Source of the DNA: RYN-133 sp963708645
GTDB taxonomy: Bacteria > Actinomycetota > Actinomycetes > Mycobacteriales > Jatrophihabitantaceae
Direction of reading: 5' to 3'
Length of the DNA stretch: 64,000 bases
Assembly (NCBI GenBank): GCA_963708645.1
Contig: CAVPTA010000007.1
Span: 806,001 to 870,000, forward strand
Shown: positions 7,800-17,739 of the stretch, piece by piece
How positions within the stretch are numbered: the stretch's first letter is position 1
How the letters are laid out: each line of letters opens with the position of its first letter
Notes under the pieces: model-generated
The model's database searches: none
What the model was told of the DNA's origin: nothing
Seen by the model: only the letters and a program-made list of their open reading frames with translations
Made by a program: the position numbers and the translations under genes

Positions 7800-9460
7800 C
7801 AGTGCAGTCCTTCTGCGAGTGGCCCCAGCGCGAGCGCTGGGAAGTAGGTCAGCGCGACGACGATCACGGTCACGCCGGTGACCATGCCGACGAACAGTGA
7901 GCGATGCGTCGGCAGTGTGCCTTCCGATGCCGGCGTCGGTTTCTGCATCGCGAGCGATCGCGCCAGGCCGAGCACGAACACGATCGGAAGAAAGCGTCCG
8001 AACAGCATCGCCAGGCCGAGCGCGGTGTTGTACCACTGCGTGTTCACCGAGATGCCCGCGAAGGCGCTGCCGTTGTTGTTGGCGGCGGACGTGAACGCGT
8101 AGAGCACCTCGGACAGCCCGTGCGGCCCGCTGTTCAGCATCGATGCACGTTCGCCCGGCAGGGCCATCGCGACCGCGGTCCCGACGAGGACGATCGCCGG
8201 GGTGGTGAGCAGGTACAGCGAGGCGAACTTGACCTCGCGTCCGCCAAGCTTCTTGCCGAGATACTCCGGCGTTCGTCCGACCATCAGACCGGCGACGAAG
8301 ACCGTGAGGACGGCGAGGATCAGCATTCCGTACAAGCCCGAACCGGTTCCGCCCGGCGCGACCTCGCCGAGCATCATGTTGAGCAGCGTCATGGCGCCGC
8401 CGAGGCTCGTGTACGAGTCGTGGAAGCTGTCGACCGCACCGGTCGAGGTGAGCGTCGTCCCCGTCGCGAAGACCGCGGAGTTCGGCACCCCGAACCTCGT
8501 CTCGGTGCCTTCGGTGCTCGCGCCCACAGCGGTCGGCACCGTGCCGTGGTGCGCGATCTGGAAGGCCATCATCAGCACCACGCTGGTGACCGCCAGGGCC
8601 GCCATGACCAGTGCGATGGCGCGTCCCTGGCGCTTGTCGCCGACCATGACGCCGAAGGTGCGCGGCAGCGAGAACGGTATGCACAGCAGCAGGAAGATCT
8701 CGAGCCAGTTCGTCCACGTCGTCGGATTCTCGAACGGGTGCGCCGAGTTGGCGTTGTAGAAGCCGCCACCGTTGGTGCCGAGTTCCTTGATCGCCTCCTG
8801 CGACGCGACCGGCCCGCCCGTGATCGTCTGGCTGCCGCCGGCGATTGTGTGGATCGCGTGGTAGGCGTGGAAGTTCTCGATCATGCCAGCGCCGATGAAC
8901 ACGATCGCGAATACGAACGACAACGGCAGCAGCACGCGTAGGCAGATCCGGGTCAGATCGACCCAGAAGTTGCCGAGCCGGTCGGTCTTGCTTCGGGCGA
9001 AGCCTCGTACGAGCGCGACCGCGACCGCGATCCCGACGGCCGCCGAGACGAAGTTCTGCACCGCCAGGCCGGCCATCTGCACGATGTAGCCGAGTGCGCT
9101 CTCGCCCGAATACGACTGCCAGTTCGTGTTCGTGACGAAGCTGACAGCTGTGTTCCACGCCTGGTCGGCGCTCATCTGCGGCACGTCGTAGGGGTGACCC
9201 AGGTGGTTCTGCACGCGCAGGAACGCGTACAGCGCGAGCACCGACACCGCGCTGAACGCCAGCACGGACCGCAGGTAGGTGCCGGCCGTCTGGTCGGCCT
9301 CCGGATCGACACCGCCCACGCGGTAGATGACGCGTTCCACCCGCCAGTGCCGTGGCGTGCTCACAACTCGGGCCAGATAGTCGCCCAACGGCCGGTGCAC
9401 CAGCACCAGCGCGGCGATGATCGTGCCGAGGAAGATCACCCCGGCCAAAGTGTCGTTCAT
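7799..9460 (-). CDS. kdpA: K+-transporting ATPase channel subunit KdpA
   Basis: A 553-aa polytopic membrane protein forming the K+-selective channel of KdpFABC. Pore-loop signatures include LGTNGGGFYNANSAHPFENP and TSAANNNGSAFAGI, and length and hydrophobicity match the family. The ATG shares one base with the kdpF stop, and the gene's own stop overlaps kdpB. Expression should follow K+ limitation through the divergent kdpDE. Confidence 0.97.
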   Translation of the reverse strand: MNDTLAGVIFLGTIIAALVLVHRPLGDYLARVVSTPRHWRVERVIYRVGGVDPEADQTAGTYLRSVLAFSAVSVLALYAFLRVQNHLGHPYDVPQMSADQAWNTAVSFVTNTNWQSYSGESALGYIVQMAGLAVQNFVSAAVGIAVAVALVRGFARSKTDRLGNFWVDLTRICLRVLLPLSFVFAIVFIGAGMIENFHAYHAIHTIAGGSQTITGGPVASQEAIKELGTNGGGFYNANSAHPFENPTTWTNWLEIFLLLCIPFSLPRTFGVMVGDKRQGRAIALVMAALAVTSVVLMMAFQIAHHGTVPTAVGASTEGTETRFGVPNSAVFATGTTLTSTGAVDSFHDSYTSLGGAMTLLNMMLGEVAPGGTGSGLYGMLILAVLTVFVAGLMVGRTPEYLGKKLGGREVKFASLYLLTTPAIVLVGTAVAMALPGERASMLNSGPHGLSEVLYAFTSAANNNGSAFAGISVNTQWYNTALGLAMLFGRFLPIVFVLGLARSLAMQKPTPASEGTLPTHRSLFVGMVTGVTVIVVALTYFPALALGPLAEGLH

Positions 9461-9543
9461 CAGAACTTCTCGGGGAAGATCAGCGCCAGCACCAGGAACG
9501 CGGTGAAGAGGAGGGCGAGCACCAACCCGACGACGTTGGTCAT
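9460..9543 (-). CDS. kdpF: K+-transporting ATPase small subunit KdpF
   Basis: A 27-aa single-span peptide reading MTNVVGLVLALLF, a hydrophobic core, and the typical LIFPEKF ending of KdpF. KdpF stabilises the KdpABC complex in the membrane. Its stop overlaps the kdpA start by one base and its ATG overlaps the stop of the preceding peptide gene (ATGA), so the string is tightly coupled. Confidence 0.93.
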   Translation of the reverse strand: MTNVVGLVLALLFTAFLVLALIFPEKF

Positions 9544-9623
9544 AGCTTGTCGCCGCCCTTGCCGATCACGGCGATGAGCGCGAACGCGGCGAGCGTCAGC
9601 AGCACGAAGACGATGTCTGTCAC
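9540..9623 (-). CDS. 27-aa membrane peptide preceding kdpF
   Basis: From GTG 9623 this frame encodes 27 residues: a hydrophobic segment (DIVFVLLTLAAFALIAVI) and a charged tail GKGGDKL. The stop overlaps the kdpF ATG (ATGA). Similar tiny peptides upstream of kdpF are, from memory, common in actinobacteria. It could be an extra Kdp subunit or a regulator; no function is established here. The frame stays open upstream but loses hydrophobic character, which supports the GTG. Confidence 0.6.
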   Translation of the reverse strand: MTDIVFVLLTLAAFALIAVIGKGGDKL

Positions 9624-9720
9624 GACAGGCAGTGTTGGCACGCCGGACGGCCGAAGTCGCGTGCCCTCACGGGTTCGACACGCCGCCCTCGCGCGTCTTC
9701 GACGGAGCATGCTGTTGTGT
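9624..9720. promoter_or_regulatory. Shared intergenic region between the divergent kdp operons
   Basis: About 97 bp separate the start of the minus-strand kdp string from kdpD. Both transcripts must start in or near this segment, so it is the natural place for KdpE operator sites. I see an imperfect GGCACG/CGTGCC pair (9637-9663) but no confident promoter boxes. Confidence 0.45.
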
Positions 9721-12233
9721 GTGAGTGTGACCACCCGCGGCTGCCTGCGCATCTACCTCGGCGCAGCCCCTGGCGTGGGCAAGACCTTCGACATGCTCGA
9801 CGAGGCGCGCCGGCGCGCCGAGCGTGGCACCGACGTCGTCGTCGGTTTCGTCGAGACGCACGGACGGGTGCACACTGCCGAGCGCGTGAGCGGCCTGGAG
9901 GTCATTCCGCGCAAGAAGGTTGTCTACCGCGGAGCCGCGTTCGAGGAGATGGATCTCGACGCGATCCTGAGCCGTCGCCCGCAACTCGTGCTGGTCGACG
10001 AGCTGGCGCACACCAACGTGCCCGGGTCCGGCGAGCACGCGAAACGCTGGCAGGACGTCGAGACGCTGCTGGCTGCGGGCATCGACGTGTTGAGCACGGT
10101 CAACGTGCAGCACCTCGAGTCGCTCAACGACGTCGTCGAGACGATCACCGGTGTGCCACAACGCGAGACCGTCCCGGACTCGGTGGTGCGCGCGGCAGAG
10201 CAGGTGCAACTGGTCGACATGACACCCGAGGCGCTGCGGCGCCGGATGGCGCACGGCAACATCTACCCGTCGGAGAAGATCGACGCGGCACTCGGCAACT
10301 ACTTCCGGCAGGGCAACCTCACTGCGTTGCGCGAACTCGCCCTGCTATGGCTTGCCGATCAGGTCGAAGAGGGTTTGCAGCGTTACCGCGAACAGCACGG
10401 CATCACGGGGACGTGGGAGACCCGCGAGCGAGTCGTCGTCGCGCTCACCGGCGGCCCGGAGGGCGACGCGTTGATCCGCCGTGCAGCGCGCATTGCCGCC
10501 CGGAGCGCCGGCGGCGACCTCGTGGCGGTGCACGTGTCGCGCAGCGACGGCGTCGCCGGCGTCGGCCCGGCCGGTCTCGAGTCGCAGCGGCTGCTGGTCG
10601 AATCGCTCGGCGGCACCTATCACTCCCTCATCGCCGAAGACATTCCCGCCGCGCTGCTCGACTTCGCGCGTGGCGTCGACGCGACGCAGATCGTGCTCGG
10701 CGCCTCCCGACGCCGCCCTGGGCAGCGGCGCTGGCCGGGCCCGGTACCGGGCAAACCGTGACGCGCCTGTCCGGTGCGATCGACGTGCACATCGTCAGCC
10801 ATGACTACGCCGGGCGCGGGCTGCAACTACCTCGCCTCGGTTACGGGCTGACGCCGCAACGACGCCTGGCCGGTGTGGCCACCGCGGCCGTCCTGCTCGC
10901 CGTCGTGACACCGGTCCTTGCCTCGCAGCGCAACGAATTCACCTTCGCGACCGACCTGTCCGTCTACCTGTTGATCGTCGTGATCACCAGCCTGGTCGGC
11001 GGATTCTGGGCCGCGCTCACCGCGGCCGTCGCAGGCAGCCTGCTGCTGAACTTCTACTTCGCGCCGCCGCTGCACACGTTCACGATCACCGACGGCGAGA
11101 ACATTCTGGCGCTCGGAGTGTTCCTGCTCGTCGCCGTCCTCGTGTCGCGCGTGGTCGACCTGTCAGCGCGCCGCTCGGCGCTGGCGTCGCGTGCCAGCGC
11201 CGAGGCCGAGACGCTCTCGACGCTGGCCGGCAGCCTGCTGCGCGGCGAGCAGGCGCTGGACGCGTTGCTCACCCGTGTGCAAGAGACGTTCGGCATGCGC
11301 AGCGTCAGCCTGCTCGAGCGTGGACCCGGCGCGTCGTGGCGTCTGCTCGCCGGAGTCGGCCCGAACCCGCCACAACAACCGGCCGACGCCGACGGCATCG
11401 CCGAGATCGACGAGAACCAGGCGTTGGTGCTGTGCGGGCGGAGCCTGTCGGGCGACGATCAGCGCATCCTCTCGGCGTTCGCCGCGCAGGTGGCGGTCGC
11501 CTACCGGCAACGCGAGCTCGCCGAGGCGGCGAGCGCGGTCGAACCACTGGCCGAGTCCGAACGCGCGCGCACCGCACTGCTCAACGCTGTGAGCCACGAT
11601 CTGCGCACACCGATCGCGGCTGCAAAGGCGGCCGTGTCGAGTCTGCTGTCCGCCGATGTCGCCTGGTCCGACGAAGACCGGCACGAGTTGCTCGCCAACG
11701 CCGACTCGTCGCTTGACCGTCTCACCGATCTCGTGACGAACCTGCTCGATCTGTCGCGCCTGCAAGCGGGCGTGCTGCCGGTGCTTCTCGCACCCGTGGC
11801 GCTCGAGGACGTGGTCCTGCGCGCGGTCGATCACGCCGCCGCGCCTGATGCGCCACTCGATGTCGACGTCGCGACCGACCTGCCGTTGGTCTCGGCCGAC
11901 GCCGGCCTGCTCGAGCGCGTCGTCGCCAACCTCGTGCAGAACGCGCTGCGCTACGCGCCGTCGGGCACTCGCGTCGCGATCAACGGCAGCGCGCATGCGG
12001 GCCTGGTCGAATTGCGCGTCGTCGACCGCGGGCCGGGAATTCCGGCCGAAGACGCCGACGCGGTGTTCGCGTCGTTCCAACGCCGTGATGATTCGCCCAG
12101 CAACGGCGCCGGGGTCGGGCTCGGCCTCGCGATCGCGCGCGGCTTCGTCGAGGCCATGGCGGGTCACGTGTTCGCCGAGGAGACACCGGGCGGCGGCGCG
12201 ACCCTCGTCGTGCAGCTCAAAGGGATGTCATGA
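9721..12233 (+). CDS. kdpD: Sensor histidine kinase KdpD, reading frame split by one base
   Basis: The first frame (from GTG 9721; GTG 9727 also possible) has the KdpD domain with P-loop GAAPGVGKT, LVDELAHTNVPGS, and a universal-stress domain ending LGASRRR, and stops at TGA 10761. A second frame carries PWAAALAGPGTGQ, four membrane helices, a GAF-like region, the H-box VSHDLRTPIAAAK, N-box NLVQNALRYAP and G-boxes to 12233. The frames join if one base is restored at the CCC run 10716-10718. A GTG at 10758 overlaps the first stop (GTGA) and could restart translation. KdpD senses K+ or osmotic state and phosphorylates KdpE. Confidence 0.88.
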
Positions 12234-12907
12234 CGCGAGTACTGGTCGTCGAGGACGAACGCGCGTTGCTGCGCGCGCTTGCAATGAATCTCACGGCGCG
12301 CGGCTACGAGGTCACCGAGGCCGACTCCGGCACCCGCGCCCTCAGCGCTGCCGCCGCCGACGAGCACGACGTGATCGTGCTCGATCTCGGCCTGCCCGAT
12401 CTCAGCGGGATGGACGTGATCAAGGGCGTGCGGGCCTATTCGTCCACGCCGATCATCGTGCTGTCGGCGCGCACCGGCACGAGCGACAAGGTCGCGGCGC
12501 TCGACCTCGGCGCCGACGACTACGTGACCAAGCCGTTCAGCATCGACGAGTTGCTCGCGCGACTGCGCGCGGCAACCCGACGCTCGGGCAGCGCGGACGC
12601 GACCGACGTCGTGCAGGTCGGTGACGCGAACGTCGACCTCGGCGCGAAGACGATCACCACTGCCGACGGCTCGCCGGTGCATCTGACACCGACCGAGTGG
12701 CATCTGCTCGAGGCGCTGTTGCGCCGTCCCGGCAAGCTGGTCACCGGACGCTCGCTGCTGACCGAGCTGCGCGGCAGTCCTGACCACACCGATCCGTCCT
12801 ACCTGCGCATCTACATCGCGGCACTGCGCCGAAAGCTGGAACCGGTGCCGGCCCGGCCGCGCTACCTCATCACCGAACCCGGGATGGGTTACCGCTTCCA
12901 GCCCTGA
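12230..12907 (+). CDS. kdpE: Response regulator KdpE (OmpR family)
   Basis: A 225-aa regulator whose ATG overlaps the kdpD stop. The receiver domain (residues 1-115) has the acidic pair VVEDE, the phospho-acceptor in VIVLDLGLPDLSG and the Lys in YVTKPF. The C-terminal winged helix (about 130-225) ends ITEPGMGYRFQP as in KdpE. It should activate the divergent kdpFABC string. It converges with the DUF2510 gene, with 3 nt between stops. Confidence 0.95.
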   Translation: MTRVLVVEDERALLRALAMNLTARGYEVTEADSGTRALSAAAADEHDVIVLDLGLPDLSGMDVIKGVRAYSSTPIIVLSARTGTSDKVAALDLGADDYVTKPFSIDELLARLRAATRRSGSADATDVVQVGDANVDLGAKTITTADGSPVHLTPTEWHLLEALLRRPGKLVTGRSLLTELRGSPDHTDPSYLRIYIAALRRKLEPVPARPRYLITEPGMGYRFQP

Positions 12908-12910
12908 TGC

Positions 12911-13882
12911 TCAGACGTCGACGCCGACCAGTTCATGCCCGTCGGCGGACGGGATGAACTGCAGCCCCTGCAGGTATTCGCTCGGGTCGTCGGCGACGCT
13001 GTTGTGCGACTTCGCCGCGCAGCCGACGAACGGTACGTACTCGACCAGCGCCTGCTTCGACTGCTCGGCAGCCATCATCTTCTTGAACTTCATGCCGAGC
13101 ACGACGATCCCCGCCGGGTAGAAGACCGACGCGGCGGCTGTCGTCCCGCGCGATCGGATCACTTGCACGTCATGAGTGCGGCCGGCCAACTCGTTGACGA
13201 CGGTGACCGCCGAGCCGTGGCTCTGCGCGAGCCAGTACTTCGCGTCCTTGCGCCGCGACAGCAGCAGCCACGTGACACCGAGGTGGTACTCGACCAGCGC
13301 GCGGCTCTGCACCGACACCGCCTGCCCGTGCGCCTGGTAGAAGCAGTCCTTGGCCTGCTCGATGTGTTCGCGCTGCGTCTCGTCCCCACTGCCGACGCGT
13401 TCGGCCTCGTTGAGGTGGGTGCGTCCGGTCTCGTACGGCCCGAGAACGAGCGCATCGATCTTGGCGTCGATCTGTTTGAGCAGACTCGCCTGCGCCTCGC
13501 TGCTGCCCATCAACGCGCGCAGCACGGGCAGCACGTCGGCCAGCCCGCTCGCCGACGCGGCGTAGTTGCTCACCGCACCGGCAACACCGGACCACTGGCC
13601 GAGCACCGTCACCGACTCCATCGAGTCGAGGACCGGCACATCGCGTCCTTGGCGGTGCGCATTGCGGCGGTACATCGCCGCGGCCGCGTCGCGCATGCGT
13701 TGGTCACTCCACTCGTGGGCCTGGTGCATGCGCTCGGACATCGTCGGTAGGTCAGCCGGCGCTGGCGGCAGCGGGTCCACGCTCGCGAGACCGTTGTCGG
13801 AGACATGGTCGGTCCACACCTGACCGTCCCAGTAGCGGTACTGGTGTCGTCCACCCGGATCCGGGTACCACGCCTGCGTCAT
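12911..13882 (-). CDS. DUF2510-domain protein of unknown function
   Basis: A 323-aa protein. Residues 3-27 (AWYPDPGGRHQYRYWDGQVW) are a DUF2510 module, a short Trp-rich motif found at the N-terminus of many actinobacterial proteins. The remainder is predicted soluble: a helical region with MYRRNAHRQG, then residues resembling tetratricopeptide-like helices (about 165-230), and a hydrophobic stretch VFYPAGIVVLGMKF near 265. No catalytic motif is recognised. The ATG has no neighbour in the same direction. Function unknown. Confidence 0.75.
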   Translation of the reverse strand: MTQAWYPDPGGRHQYRYWDGQVWTDHVSDNGLASVDPLPPAPADLPTMSERMHQAHEWSDQRMRDAAAAMYRRNAHRQGRDVPVLDSMESVTVLGQWSGVAGAVSNYAASASGLADVLPVLRALMGSSEAQASLLKQIDAKIDALVLGPYETGRTHLNEAERVGSGDETQREHIEQAKDCFYQAHGQAVSVQSRALVEYHLGVTWLLLSRRKDAKYWLAQSHGSAVTVVNELAGRTHDVQVIRSRGTTAAASVFYPAGIVVLGMKFKKMMAAEQSKQALVEYVPFVGCAAKSHNSVADDPSEYLQGLQFIPSADGHELVGVDV

Positions 13883-13945
13883 CGGCCCTCCTCGCCACCC
13901 CTCCTGTGACCCCGTGATTCTCGGCTGCTGTCACCATGACTCGCA

Positions 13946-15166
13946 ATGACTTCAGTCGACCGGATCATCGCGCCGGCACGCGTATCGCGTGGCTGGACTG
14001 TGCGCTATGCCCTGCTCTGGTTCGGTTTCTGGACGGCAAACCTCGCACCGGTGCAACTCGTGCTGCCCGACCAGTTCGACCGGTTCGACCATGCACACAA
14101 GGTGCGCGACTTCGGCATCGTGAGCGGCGCGACCGGCGTCGTGGCTTTGCTCGCGCTGCCACTTTTCGGTGCGTTGTGCGACCGGACGCGCACGCGGTTC
14201 GGACGGCGGCGCGTCTGGATCGTCGGCGGCGCCGTCGTGTTTGCCGCGGGGCTCGTGGCCACCGGCCTGCAGCACACGTGGATCGGCGTCGGGGTCGCGT
14301 GGCTCGTCGCGACCATCGGCATCGACATGGCCACCGCGGGCGCAACGGCGGTCATCGCCGACCAGGTGCCGGACGAGCAGCGTGGGGCGATCTCAGCGGC
14401 AATCTACGGCCCGCAGGCGGTCGGCATCCTGGTCGGAGTCGGGTTGCTCACCGCGATCGGGACGAAGGGTGTGCTCGGCTACGCATTGCTGGCGTTGCTG
14501 TTGCTGGTGTGTACGGCGCCGTTCGTGCGCATTCACCGTGATGCTGCGGCAGCAAGCGTCGCACCGTTGACGCTGCGTTCGATCGTTGCCGGTTTGTGGG
14601 TGCGCAACGCCGACTTCGGGTGGGCGTTCGGCGGGCGCACGCTCGTCAACATCGGGAACGCGCTCGGGACGACCTACCTGTTCTACTTCCTGCAGGACGA
14701 CCTGAAGCTGGCCCATCCGGCAGACGGACTGCTGGTGCTGACGCTCGTCTATCTCGTCTTCACCCTCGTCGCCACGATCTGGGGCGGCCGGGCGTCCGAT
14801 CGCAGTGGCCGACGGCGTCCGTACGTCGCGATCGCGGCATTCCTGCAGGCGATCGCGTCCCTGCTGCTCACGGTGGCGCCGACGTTCGGTGTCGCTCTCG
14901 TCGCCGCCGCGTTCCTCGGTGCCGGCTACGGCGCGTACATGTCGGTCGACCAGGCGCTGGTGACGGCGGTGCTGCCCGACGCGACCTCACGGGCGCAGGA
15001 TCTCGGCATCATGAACATCGGCTCGGTCGGCCCGCAGGCGCTCGCCCCGCTGGCCGCCGGCCTGATCATCACCGAACTGGGCGGCTACCCCGTCCTGTTC
15101 GCCGCGTCGGGCGTCACCACGGTGATCGGCGCGCTGCTCGTCTTCCGCATCCGTTCGGTGCGCTGA
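13946..15166 (+). CDS. Major facilitator superfamily transporter
   Basis: A 406-aa protein with about 12 hydrophobic helices. The loop between helices 2 and 3 reads GALCDRTRTRFGRRRVW, a clear MFS motif A, and its second-half counterpart is GGRASDRSGRRRPYV. The N-terminal segment with conserved WFGFWTANLAPVQLVLPDQ suggests a sugar-transporter-like MFS branch, but the substrate is not deducible. The ATG has little leader. The stop at 15166 abuts the stop of the convergent acyl-CoA ligase gene. Confidence 0.8.
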   Translation: MTSVDRIIAPARVSRGWTVRYALLWFGFWTANLAPVQLVLPDQFDRFDHAHKVRDFGIVSGATGVVALLALPLFGALCDRTRTRFGRRRVWIVGGAVVFAAGLVATGLQHTWIGVGVAWLVATIGIDMATAGATAVIADQVPDEQRGAISAAIYGPQAVGILVGVGLLTAIGTKGVLGYALLALLLLVCTAPFVRIHRDAAAASVAPLTLRSIVAGLWVRNADFGWAFGGRTLVNIGNALGTTYLFYFLQDDLKLAHPADGLLVLTLVYLVFTLVATIWGGRASDRSGRRRPYVAIAAFLQAIASLLLTVAPTFGVALVAAAFLGAGYGAYMSVDQALVTAVLPDATSRAQDLGIMNIGSVGPQALAPLAAGLIITELGGYPVLFAASGVTTVIGALLVFRIRSVR

Positions 15167-16806
15167 TCAGGTTCGCGTGCGGGTGACATCCAGGTCGCCG
15201 TCGGCGTAGCGGGCGCGCAGCACCTTCTTGTCGAACTTGCCGACGGTGGTCTTGGGCACCTCGTCGATGAACGTCCAGTTCTCCGGCACCTGCCACGACG
15301 CGACCTTGCCGCCGAGGAACGTCGCGAGCGAGTCCGCCGAGACCTCGCCCTTGACCACGACACAGGCGAGCGGACGCTCGGTCCACTTCTCGTCCGGAAT
15401 GCCGATCACTGCGGCCTCGAGCACGTCGGGCGATCCGGCGAGCAGGTTCTCCAGCTCCACCGACGAGATCCACTCACCACCGGACTTGATCACGTCCTTC
15501 GACCGATCGGTGATCTGGAAGAACCCGCGGTCGTCGATCGTGCCGATGTCGCCGGTGCGCAGCCAGCCGTCGTCGAACTTCTCGGGCGCCTTGTCGCGGT
15601 GGTACGCGCCGGTGATCCACGGGCCGCGCACCTCCATCTCGCCGACCGCGGTGCCGTCCCACGGCAACACCGCTGCCGTTGTCGTCGACGATGCGCATCT
15701 GGACGCCGGCGACCAGCCGGCCGGACTTCATCCGCCAGTCCATCTCGTCCGACCGTGCCCAGCTCGACATCGATCGGCGGGTGCGCCATGCCGCCGACCG
15801 GCGAGGTCTCGGTCATGCCCCAGCCCTGGATGATCCGCAGCCCGTACTGCTTCTCGAACGCCTCGGCGAGCGAACGCGGGATCGCCGCACCGCCGGAGGT
15901 CCCCATTCGGACCGACGACAGGTCGAGCTCGCGTTCACCGCCGAGTTGCAGGATGCCGCCCCAGATCGTCGGGACGGCCGACACGAGCGTCGCGCGCTCG
16001 GCCTCGATGAAGTTCACCCAGTCGGCGGGCGTCATGTGCGGGCCGGGGAACAGCAGCGACCCGCCGGACAGGAACGCGCCGTACGGAATGCCCCAGGCGT
16101 TGACGTGGAACATCGGGACGATGGTGAGCAGCTTGTCGGCCTCGGTCGCGCCGGTGACGCAGTTCGACAAGGTGCCGAGCGCGTGGAGGTACGTCGAGCG
16201 GTGCGAGTAGACGACGCCCTTCGGGTCTCCGGTCGTGCCGCTCGTGTAACACATCGACGCCGGCGAGCGCTCGTCCAGCTCGGGCCAGTCGAACTCGGGC
16301 GAGGCGTCGGCCAGCAGGTCGGCGTAGGAGTGCACCGGGGTGTCGCCCAGCACGGACGTGTCGCCGTCACCGATCACGACGAAGGCCTCGACCGTTCCGA
16401 ACGACGAAGCGATCGGAGCGAGCAGCGGCAGCAGGTTCGCGTCGACGATGATGATCTTGTCTTCGGCATGGTTGACGATGTGTTCGAGCTGGGCGGCCGG
16501 CAGGCGCAGGTTGAGCGTGTGCAAGACGGCACCCATGCACGGCACCGCGTAGTACGCCTCGAGGTGCTCCTGGTGGTTCCAGCACAGGGTGGCGACGCGA
16601 TCGCCCGTGCCGACACCGAGCCCGCGCAGCGCGTTGGCCAGTCGCTTGGCGTTCGCGCCGACCTCGGCGAAGGACGCGCGACGCGACGAATCGCCTTGCC
16701 AGGTCAGGCATTCGCTGCGTCCGTACACCGACATGCCGTGTTCGAGGATCGCGGTGATCGTCAGCGGGAAGTCGTCCTGCATCGTGCTCGTGATTGCAGC
16801 GGGCAT
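15167..16806 (-). CDS. Fatty-acyl-CoA synthetase (FadD-like), broken by two single-base shifts
   Basis: An adenylate-forming enzyme that activates fatty acids to acyl-CoA with ATP. The first frame has YTSGTTGDPKGV, the P-loop-like binding motif, then GWGMTETSP. The C-terminal frame has GWLRTGDIGTIDDRGFF and DRSKDVIKSGGEWIS with a terminal catalytic-Lys region (GKFDKKVLRARY). Three frames are needed: a shift near 15747-15758 (after ELGTVG) and another near 15665-15678 (before LPWDGTAVGEMEV), each like one inserted base. Conservation runs right up to both breaks, so sequencing error is likely. The start was chosen for GGAGG 8 nt upstream of ATG 16806. Confidence 0.82.
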
Positions 16807-16896
16807 GTTCCACGCCTCCGTTGTCATCGGTAGCTGTCCGCTTGGGAGCCTAATCACGCCGCCGCAGGTCTGCTCGCCGCCGCTAGGCTCGCAACG

Positions 16897-17739
16897 GTGC
16901 GGGTGATCAGCGGCAACGGCTACCGGCTCGCCGAGGGTGCGCGCTGGGTCGACGGCCGGCTCGTGTTCGTCGACATCCTGGGCAAGCGGCTCTACGAGTA
17001 CCGGGACGAGACGACCACCATGCTCGCCGAACTCGACGTCCATCTCGGAGCGGTCGCGCCGATCGCCGGATCGCCGGGGCGCTGGATCGTCGCCGCGGGC
17101 ACCGGCATCGCGATCCTCGACCCGTCCGGCGAGCTGGCCTGGCTCGCTCGACCGGAGGACGCGGCGCCGCAGCCCAACCGCATGAACGACGCGGGTTGCG
17201 ATGCCGCCGGACGGTTCTGGGCGGGCAGCATGGCCTACGACAACACCCCCGGCGCCGGCTCGCTGTACCGCGTCGACACCGACGGCACCGTGACACGCGT
17301 GCTGGATGGCATCACGTGCGTGAACGGGCCGGCGTTCTCGGCGGACGGCCGGCGCATGTACTACGCCGACTCGGCGGCCGCCTGCATCTATGTGTGCGAC
17401 CTCGATGCCGACAGCGGCGAGATCGTCGACCACCGTGAGTTCGCCCGGGTCGAGAAGCCCGCCGGCCCGGACGGGATGACCGTCGACTCGTCCGGACGGC
17501 TCTGGAACGCGGTCTGGGACGGGTCGGTGGTGAACTGCTACACGCCAGACGGTGTGCTCGAGCGCGTGATCGACGTCCCGGCCCGCCGGGCAACCAGCGT
17601 GTGCATCGCGGACGGGCACTTGTACGTGACCACCGCATCGGTCGGGCTCGACGACGCCGGGCCGGCCGAGGGCGCCGTACTTGCCATGCCGATCGAGGCG
17701 AGCGCGCCGCCGGCGACGCAGTTCCGGTTCAGCCGGTAG
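16897..17739 (+). CDS. SMP-30/gluconolactonase-like beta-propeller protein
   Basis: A 280-aa protein of the SMP-30/LRE family, six-bladed propellers that hydrolyse sugar lactones or related esters with a divalent metal. Likely metal ligands are E13 (in EGARW), N143 (VNGPAFS) and D192 (GPDGMTVD), with the substrate-loop RMND at 95-98. It starts at GTG 16897, 90 nt from the divergent acyl-CoA ligase gene. The 3' end overlaps the convergent membrane-protein gene by 11 nt. Substrate unknown. Confidence 0.82.
   Translation: MRVISGNGYRLAEGARWVDGRLVFVDILGKRLYEYRDETTTMLAELDVHLGAVAPIAGSPGRWIVAAGTGIAILDPSGELAWLARPEDAAPQPNRMNDAGCDAAGRFWAGSMAYDNTPGAGSLYRVDTDGTVTRVLDGITCVNGPAFSADGRRMYYADSAAACIYVCDLDADSGEIVDHREFARVEKPAGPDGMTVDSSGRLWNAVWDGSVVNCYTPDGVLERVIDVPARRATSVCIADGHLYVTTASVGLDDAGPAEGAVLAMPIEASAPPATQFRFSR

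Noticed and set aside
10700..10770. Programmed ribosomal frameshift in kdpD
   Set aside because: No slippery heptamer and no downstream stimulatory structure seen; comparable breaks occur in many other genes here.
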